9,577 nucleotides of DNA, taken from assembly GCA_044353165.1 (NCBI GenBank), contig JBILCM010000084.1, positions 1 through 9,577 on the forward strand. The letters are read 5' to 3'. This DNA is from JBILCM01 sp044353165. Lineage in GTDB: Bacteria; Bacillota; Bacilli; Paenibacillales; YIM-B00363. The notes under the pieces were generated by a model. It was not told the DNA's origin. It did not search any database and was given only the letters and a program-made list of their open reading frames with translations. The position numbers and the translations under genes are program-made. Shown here one piece after another: positions 5,325 through 9,577 of the stretch (position 1 is its first letter; each line of letters starts with the position of its first letter).

Positions 5325-5368
5325 TGCGCGAGTAAGGAACGTGGAGACACGTCCTGTTGTTTCGCGCA
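5325..5368. terminator. Nested stem-loop between convergent genes
   Basis: The outer stem is TGCGCGA (5325-5331) with TCGCGCA (5362-5368), a perfect 7-bp pair. Inside it, AGGA and CGTG (5335-5343, one bulged A) pair with CACG and TCCT (5348-5355) around a GAGA loop of the stable GNRA type. It fills most of the 66 bp between the stops of Rpn gene B and the ArsR-like gene, the usual place for a two-way terminator, but neither side has a proper T-run. It could instead be a protective 3' structure. Confidence 0.45.
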
Positions 5369-5382
5369 CATCTTCTATCCGT

Positions 5383-6288
5383 CTATTTGATATACATGCG
5401 AAACAAGAGATCTTGCTCATGATTCCCAAAGCCGCGGCCATACAAGGTCATCCCGCCAACATGTTTGGCATGATCGGGAACTTCCAAGCGCAATACCCAG
5501 TGGTTGCCGCTGATCGGTATGTCGCTTAGTTTCGTGTCAGACAATTGATGTCCGTCAATATAAGTGGCATCCTCGCGAATGGAGATCATCTTCAGCAAGC
5601 CATATTGATTGATTTTTCCCCACCATTTTGGATTTAACCGACCTCTCGTCGACCCAAAGTCCCCTGGACACGTCCAAACGCCCAACAGACAATGATTTAA
5701 ATAAAAATAGATGTCCGACGGCCAGTTGTCGTTGTAATCCGGTGCCTCCGAACCGAGCTCGATGGAGATTTCGATTTCTTCGGGCACTTGTTTTGCGAGC
5801 AAATAATTGGGGATGCGGTACTCGATGAATCCTTTACCCATCCAAAGAATATCAGCATGGATGCGATCCGGCTCGAAGAAATACCGTGGATCATCGAATT
5901 GACCAATGATGCGTTGATGCGTTGCCAATCCACATGTGGGGTGTACTTCGATGGCAGAGAAATGACCGATCGGTATAGAGATTTCTCTGAAGTTTCGCAA
6001 CGTATGGGCTGCTACCGGAAGTTGAATTTGAATAATATCCTCTGCTGCCAGGGAACATAGTTTATGCGTCCCGCCTTCCCGTCGAACTCTCCGTGACACA
6101 ATCAATCCTGCCGTTTCTAATTTTCGTACATGCATTGTCGTGATTGCAGCACTTAAGCCGAGCCGCTCGGCCATGTTCTTGACGTTGGTTTCGCCCTGAG
6201 ACAGGATCTCGAGAATGGACAATCGCACTTCGCTGGCCAAGGCCTCATAGAGTGATAACCACTTGCGATCGGTCGTGGTGTGCAACAT
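5383..6288 (-). CDS. ArsR-like winged-helix regulator with large C-terminal domain
   Basis: From the ATG at 6288 it has 301 residues. Residues of about 8-80 form an ArsR-type winged helix (LYEALASEVRLSILEILSQG, then ERLGLSAAITTMHVRKLETA, then a basic wing SRRVRREGGTHK). The roughly 200-residue remainder is rich in aromatic and beta-type sequence and far longer than in metal-sensing ArsR proteins; the ELCVCDL-type metal motif is absent, so a sugar or other small-molecule effector is more likely. I prefer 6288 over the ATG at 6294 because AGGAGGA (6295-6301) touches the latter but stands six bases from the former. It is divergent from the GH51 gene with overlapping promoters, so it probably controls that gene and itself. 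The effector is unknown; an arabinose-related sugar is the natural guess. Confidence 0.8.
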   Translation of the reverse strand: MLHTTTDRKWLSLYEALASEVRLSILEILSQGETNVKNMAERLGLSAAITTMHVRKLETAGLIVSRRVRREGGTHKLCSLAAEDIIQIQLPVAAHTLRNFREISIPIGHFSAIEVHPTCGLATHQRIIGQFDDPRYFFEPDRIHADILWMGKGFIEYRIPNYLLAKQVPEEIEISIELGSEAPDYNDNWPSDIYFYLNHCLLGVWTCPGDFGSTRGRLNPKWWGKINQYGLLKMISIREDATYIDGHQLSDTKLSDIPISGNHWVLRLEVPDHAKHVGGMTLYGRGFGNHEQDLLFRMYIK

Positions 6289-6311
6289 GTGCATTCCTCC
6301 TGATTCAGTGA

Positions 6312-6342
6312 ATTAATAAATCAGTAATTAATAAATATATTA
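6312..6342. promoter_or_regulatory. Operator candidate near the ArsR-like gene
   Basis: The 16-bp element ATTAATAAATATATTA stands at 6327-6342, with a partial copy (ATTAATAAAT) at 6312-6321. It covers the region just downstream of the predicted -10 box of the minus-strand gene, a good place for autorepression. Confidence 0.45.
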
Positions 6343-6348
6343 AATAAG

Positions 6349-6377
6349 ATTATGCCGATAGAATGCATTGAAATCAA
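6349..6377 (-). promoter_or_regulatory. Promoter of the ArsR-like gene
   Basis: On the minus strand TTGATT (6377-6372) and CATAAT (6354-6349) are 17 bp apart. The -35 box overlaps the candidate -35 of the divergent GH51 gene. Confidence 0.5.
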
Positions 6378-6379
6378 TG
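6366..6379. promoter_or_regulatory. 14-bp palindrome over both divergent -35 boxes
   Basis: CATTGAAATCAATG has perfect 6-bp arms around two bases. A dimeric regulator bound here would act on both promoters at once. It may be a second operator type or simply result from two overlapping TTGA boxes. Confidence 0.4.
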
Positions 6380-6396
6380 TTTTTTTCTTGTTAAAT
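6368..6396 (+). promoter_or_regulatory. Promoter candidate of the GH51 gene
   Basis: TTGAAA (6368-6373), 17 bp, TTAAAT (6391-6396). A better -10 look-alike, TAGAAT (6397-6402), lacks a -35 at the right distance, so the exact promoter is uncertain. Confidence 0.4.
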
Positions 6397-6424
6397 TAGA
6401 ATATGAATTCAAAAAAGAAAACTT

Positions 6425-6440
6425 ATTAATAAATATATTA
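6425..6440. promoter_or_regulatory. Operator candidate before the GH51 gene
   Basis: A second exact copy of the 16-bp ATTAATAAATATATTA, 98 bp from the first, between the predicted promoter and the ribosome binding site (AGGTGG, 6451-6456). A bound regulator here would act as a roadblock to transcription of the GH51 gene. Confidence 0.5.
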
Positions 6441-6464
6441 TTTTAACAAAAGGTGGCAACATCC

Positions 6465-7973
6465 ATGTCTAAAGCAGCGAGCATGATAGTAGATAAGCAC
6501 TACACGATCAGCGAGATCGATGAGCGGATGTATGGTTCGTTCTTAGAGCACCTGGGTCGTGCCATCTATGGGGGGATTTACGATCCTGGTCACCCGACAG
6601 CCGATGGGCAAGGTTCGCGCCAAGATGTGCTTGCATTGGTTAGGGAACTCCGAGTGCCCATTGTCCGTTATCCGGGCGGCAACTTCGTGTCTGGTTACCA
6701 TTGGGAAGACGGAGTCGGCCCGGTGCACCAGCGCCCCCGCAGATTGGAATTGGCATGGCGCACGATTGAGACGAACGAATACGGGTTGAATGAGTTTATG
6801 GACTGGTGCAAGAAAGCAAACACGGAAGCGATGTTGGCTGTGAATCTAGGCACTCGAGGGATCGAAGAAGCACGCCAAATGGTGGAATATTGCAACTTTC
6901 CGGGTGGTACATATTGGAGTGATCTACGTAAATCGCACGGATATGAGCAGCCACACGGGATTAAGACATGGTGTCTGGGCAACGAGATGGATGGACCTTG
7001 GCAGATTGGCGGGAAGACGGCGCAAGAATACGGTCGACTCGCATGTGAAACAGCCAAAGTGATGAAATGGGTCGATCCCACCATTGAATTGGTCGCTTGC
7101 GGCAGTTCACATGCGGGTATGCCAACGTTCCCCGAATGGGAATCGACGGTGCTGGATCATACGTACGACCATGTGGAATACATCTCGTTACACACGTATT
7201 ACGGCAATCGCAAGGGGGATACGGCGGCGTATTTGGCCAAATCGCTTGAGATGGATCGCTTCATTCATTCGGTCATTGCTACATGTGATTATGTGAAAGC
7301 GAAGAAACGCAGTGCCAGAACGATGTTCCTGTCTTTCGATGAATGGAACGTATGGTATCACTCGAACGAAGCCGATCGCAAGATCGAACCTTGGCAAATC
7401 GCGCCTCCACAATTGGAAGACATCTATACCTTGGAAGACGCTTTGTTGATCGGATGCATGCTCATCAGCATGTGGAAACGTGCGGATCGGGTGAAGATGG
7501 CGTGCTTGGCGCAATTGGTCAATGTGATTGCCCCGATCATGACAACACCCGATGGCGCAGCATGGCGGCAAACCATCTTCTGGCCCTTCTTGCACGCCTC
7601 GCTCTACGGCCGAGGGAAAGCGTTGCTCCCTATGGTGTTCTCGCCCAAATATGACACGCCAGACATTACCGATGTACCGTATCTTGAGGCGATGGCCATT
7701 CACAATGAAGAAGCGAGCGAATTAACGATTTTTGCCGTTAACCGTGACCTACAGGAAGCGCTTCCCTTCACTATCGATATTCGAAGCTTCGGGAACACCG
7801 CACGATGGCTTGAACACATCGTCTTGGAACATACAAATTTGAAAGCCCGCAACACCGCTTCGGAACCGAATCTTGTTCAGCCGCATACGCGCGGTCAGTC
7901 CGTTCTCCAAGATGGGCACATTACCGCATCGTTAACGAAGGCATCATGGAATGTCATACGCGTTAAATTGTAG
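6465..7973 (+). CDS. abfA: GH51 alpha-L-arabinofuranosidase
   Basis: The enzyme removes terminal alpha-L-arabinofuranosyl groups from arabinan, arabinoxylan or their oligosaccharides. From the ATG at 6465 it has 502 residues, the normal length for intracellular bacterial GH51 enzymes, and it has no signal peptide, so it should act in the cytoplasm on imported oligosaccharides. The acid/base is Glu174 in WCLGNEMDGPWQ and the nucleophile is Glu293 in SFDEWNVWY; both lie within a residue of the positions in the well-studied Geobacillus enzyme. RYPGGNFVSGYHWEDGVGP near the N-terminus and the C-terminal beta domain are also typical. AGGTGG eight bases upstream supports this ATG over the in-frame GTG at 6453. 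It is divergent from the ArsR-like gene and followed after about 90 bp by galE. No other arabinose genes (araBAD, transporter) are visible. Confidence 0.95.
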   Translation: MSKAASMIVDKHYTISEIDERMYGSFLEHLGRAIYGGIYDPGHPTADGQGSRQDVLALVRELRVPIVRYPGGNFVSGYHWEDGVGPVHQRPRRLELAWRTIETNEYGLNEFMDWCKKANTEAMLAVNLGTRGIEEARQMVEYCNFPGGTYWSDLRKSHGYEQPHGIKTWCLGNEMDGPWQIGGKTAQEYGRLACETAKVMKWVDPTIELVACGSSHAGMPTFPEWESTVLDHTYDHVEYISLHTYYGNRKGDTAAYLAKSLEMDRFIHSVIATCDYVKAKKRSARTMFLSFDEWNVWYHSNEADRKIEPWQIAPPQLEDIYTLEDALLIGCMLISMWKRADRVKMACLAQLVNVIAPIMTTPDGAAWRQTIFWPFLHASLYGRGKALLPMVFSPKYDTPDITDVPYLEAMAIHNEEASELTIFAVNRDLQEALPFTIDIRSFGNTARWLEHIVLEHTNLKARNTASEPNLVQPHTRGQSVLQDGHITASLTKASWNVIRVKL

Positions 7974-7988
7974 CATGTGCTGAACGTT

Positions 7989-8015
7989 CTTCAACGTGCG
8001 AAACAGGCATACAAT
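7989..8015 (+). promoter_or_regulatory. Weak promoter candidate before galE
   Basis: TACAAT (8010-8015) is a good -10 box with a poor -35 (TTCTTC, around 7988-7993) at 17 bp. galE may instead be transcribed together with the GH51 gene, since no clear terminator lies between them. Confidence 0.25.
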
Positions 8016-8064
8016 AGTTCATCGATGAGAATGCGTTAATATGGATGCGAGGTGTCCATCGCGG

Positions 8065-9060
8065 ATGAGGCTATTGGTGACTGGCGGAACGGGGTACATT
8101 GGGTCGCATACGTGCGTTGCCTTGCTTGCAGCGGGGCATGATGTTATTGTAGCGGACGATCTAAGAAACAGCCGGATGGAGACGTTGGAGCGAATTGAGC
8201 AAATTGCGAAACAGCGTGTACTGTTCTATGAAATTGATGTCACGAACGCGAAGGCAGTAGAACAAATCTTCGCGCAGCATCGGGTGGATGGCGTGCTGCA
8301 TTTTGCCGGATTGAAAGCCGTGGGGGAGTCTGTCGGGCAACCGCTTGCGTACTATTATAATAACCTCGTGAGTACGATCGTTCTTGCGCAAGCTTGCGTG
8401 CGACACGATGTAAGCAAGTTCGTCTTCAGTTCTTCCGCGACTGTATATGGGAACAATCCGGTGCCATTCCATGAAGGGATGGCACTTCTGCCTGCAACAA
8501 ACCCTTATGGGGAATCCAAAGCGGTGTGTGAAAAGATATTGTTGAATACGCAACGTGCCCACCCCGAGTTACGTGTTACCGTGCTCCGATATTTTAACCC
8601 CGTCGGTGCGCATGAGAGCGGTGCGATTGGAGAGACACCTAATGGCATCCCGAACAACATTATGCCGTTCATCACACAGGTGGCCAGGGGGACGCTGAAG
8701 AAGTTGCTCGTGTTCGGCGGTGACTATCCTACGGCGGATGGGACGGGGGTGCGCGACTACATCCATGTGATGGATGTGGCCGAAGGGCATGTTGCTGCGC
8801 TGCACCATCTAAGCGAGGGCGCTCATATTTATAATCTGGGGACGGGTCAAGGCACCAGTGTGATGCAGTTGATCCAAGCCTTCGAGCAAGCAAGCGGCGT
8901 ACAGGTGTCATATGAGATTGTCGCGCGCAGATCCGGTGACATAGCTGTGTGTTTTGCAGACACGCGCAAGGCCAATCATGAATTGCAATGGCGTGCACGG
9001 CGCGGACTTGTTCAGATGTGTGAGGATGCATGGCGATTCGAAATCAATCGGGGACACTAA
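8065..9060 (+). CDS. galE: UDP-glucose 4-epimerase
   Basis: Interconverts UDP-galactose and UDP-glucose with bound NAD in the cytoplasm, joining galactose use to cell-wall and polysaccharide precursors. From the ATG at 8065 it has 331 residues, the usual GalE length. MRLLVTGGTGYIGSHT gives the Rossmann GxxGxxG motif. The catalytic Ser124 is in FVFSSSATVYG and the Tyr148/Lys152 pair in PYGESK. Further family marks are RYFNPVGAHESG, NNIMPFITQVARG, GVRDYIHVMDVAEGH and the C-terminal DAWRFE. I chose 8065 because the family begins right before this motif and CGAGGTG lies ten bases upstream; an ATG at 8041 would add eight residues without a ribosome binding site. It follows abfA on the same strand and could share its transcript. 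Some family members also convert UDP-arabinose/xylose, which would suit the neighbour, but the sequence does not decide this. Confidence 0.95.
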   Translation: MRLLVTGGTGYIGSHTCVALLAAGHDVIVADDLRNSRMETLERIEQIAKQRVLFYEIDVTNAKAVEQIFAQHRVDGVLHFAGLKAVGESVGQPLAYYYNNLVSTIVLAQACVRHDVSKFVFSSSATVYGNNPVPFHEGMALLPATNPYGESKAVCEKILLNTQRAHPELRVTVLRYFNPVGAHESGAIGETPNGIPNNIMPFITQVARGTLKKLLVFGGDYPTADGTGVRDYIHVMDVAEGHVAALHHLSEGAHIYNLGTGQGTSVMQLIQAFEQASGVQVSYEIVARRSGDIAVCFADTRKANHELQWRARRGLVQMCEDAWRFEINRGH

Positions 9061-9105
9061 CCAGAACTGATTGCGAATAGTAGCCAAAAATTAAATGGTA
9101 ATGGT

Positions 9106-9127
9106 ACAATTATAAATGAACAATTAT
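9106..9127. repeat. Short direct repeat upstream of the XRE gene
   Basis: ACAATTAT occurs at 9106-9113 and 9120-9127, starts 14 bp apart, in the AT-rich gap before the XRE-type gene. It might be its operator, but in AT-rich DNA such a repeat can arise by chance. Confidence 0.25.
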
Positions 9128-9197
9128 CAAAAATATTCGTTTCATTGTATCTTCAACAACACCAAAATTCACTAGCCTTATACTAGAGGTGAGTGAA

Positions 9198-9566
9198 TTG
9201 TCAGACTTGCTAAAGTTGGTTGGTGAGCAATTGCGAATCATCCGTGAATCGAAGAAATTAACACAAGCCCAAGTCGCCGAGCGAACGGGATCGGATGGGA
9301 TGACGAAGTCGCGCATCTCAGATATTGAACGAGGGAAGACGAATATTTCCCTGAAGACGTTAGAGAAGTTGATGCATGCGTTGGAAGTGACTCCGGTGGA
9401 GCTGTTTCATTTTCAAAAGTTGGATGGATTAATGGATATTGAGGAGAAGAAGATTCTCCTTGAAGTGCATAAATTCGCGCTCATGGAGCGAGATTTGGGC
9501 GAAGTGAAATATGTGGTGCGCACGGCGAGAGATTTCTTGAATACGATTGATGCGAAGAAGACGTAA
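9198..9566 (+). CDS. XRE-family (Cro/CI-type) transcriptional regulator
   Basis: A 122-residue DNA-binding protein. Residues of about 8-72 form the HTH_3 domain: QLRIIRESKKLTQAQVAERT, then SRISDIERGKTNISLKTLEK (the recognition helix and the conserved ERG turn), then LMHALEVTPVELF. The remaining 50 residues are helical (IEEKKILLEVHKFALMERD) and probably serve in dimer formation; no peptidase or cupin domain is present. I prefer the TTG at 9198 because AGAGGTG (9185-9191) stands six bases upstream; the GTG at 9189 overlaps that site. Its targets are unknown. It could regulate itself or a gene to the right of the window. A TATACT at 9179-9184 is too close to the start to be a convincing promoter. 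Confidence 0.85.
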   Translation: MSDLLKLVGEQLRIIRESKKLTQAQVAERTGSDGMTKSRISDIERGKTNISLKTLEKLMHALEVTPVELFHFQKLDGLMDIEEKKILLEVHKFALMERDLGEVKYVVRTARDFLNTIDAKKT

Positions 9567-9577
9567 TGCAGGGAACC

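Noticed and set aside
4920..5441. 173-residue minus-strand frame over the 3' end of Rpn gene B
   Set aside because: It is the antisense of the 12-bp repeat tract; a similar antisense frame occurs in copy A and neither has a start signal or a plausible protein sequence.
7983..7997. Terminator hairpin after abfA
   Set aside because: ACGTT-CTTC-AACGT is only 5 bp and no T-run follows.
9179..9184. Promoter -10 box of the XRE gene
   Set aside because: TATACT is too close to the ribosome binding site and lacks a -35 box at 16-18 bp.

Overview
The window looks like a chromosomal piece from a Gram-positive Bacillota bacterium. Ribosome binding sites of the AGGAGG type, TTG and GTG starts, sigma-A style promoters and SOS-type GAAC-N4-GTTC boxes all fit this. 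The style of the Rpn proteins and the GH51 enzyme suggests an Alicyclobacillaceae or Paenibacillaceae-like relative, but that placement is a guess. No rRNA, tRNA or cas genes are visible.

Left part (1-2422), accessory and damaged: the 3' end of an alpha/beta hydrolase gene; a decayed IS3-family transposase on the minus strand that has lost its third catalytic residue; a small membrane protein, probably cut at its 5' end by the insertion sequence and carrying a perfect 30-bp tandem duplication; and a non-coding array of six 20-bp elements spaced 62-63 bp apart.

Middle part (2423-5316): a 1.14-kb direct duplication carrying two nearly identical Rpn-family (recombination-promoting nuclease) genes. 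Each copy has its own promoter (TTGAAT, 17 bp, TATACT), a perfect GAAC-N4-GTTC LexA-type box between -35 and -10, and a second near-perfect box after the likely transcription start. Each gene ends in a run of 4-residue repeats (12 in one copy, 13 in the other). Just before that run each has an internal Shine-Dalgarno sequence and ATG that would give a separate C-terminal protein of 101 or 105 residues. This matches the known toxin/intragenic-antitoxin design of Rpn phage-defence genes. The 602 bp between the copies hold a broken AbrB-type antitoxin gene on the minus strand.

Right part (5317-9577), orderly and metabolic: an ArsR-like regulator with a large C-terminal domain is transcribed away from a GH51 alpha-L-arabinofuranosidase. 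The AT-rich divergent control region between them carries a repeated 16-bp element and a palindrome over both predicted -35 boxes. UDP-glucose 4-epimerase (galE) follows on the same strand, then a small XRE-type regulator. Arabinan or arabinoxylan side-chain hydrolysis and sugar interconversion would be the shared theme, with the ArsR-like protein as the probable local regulator.

The most interesting content is the duplicated Rpn module with apparent SOS control, and the helically phased array upstream of it.
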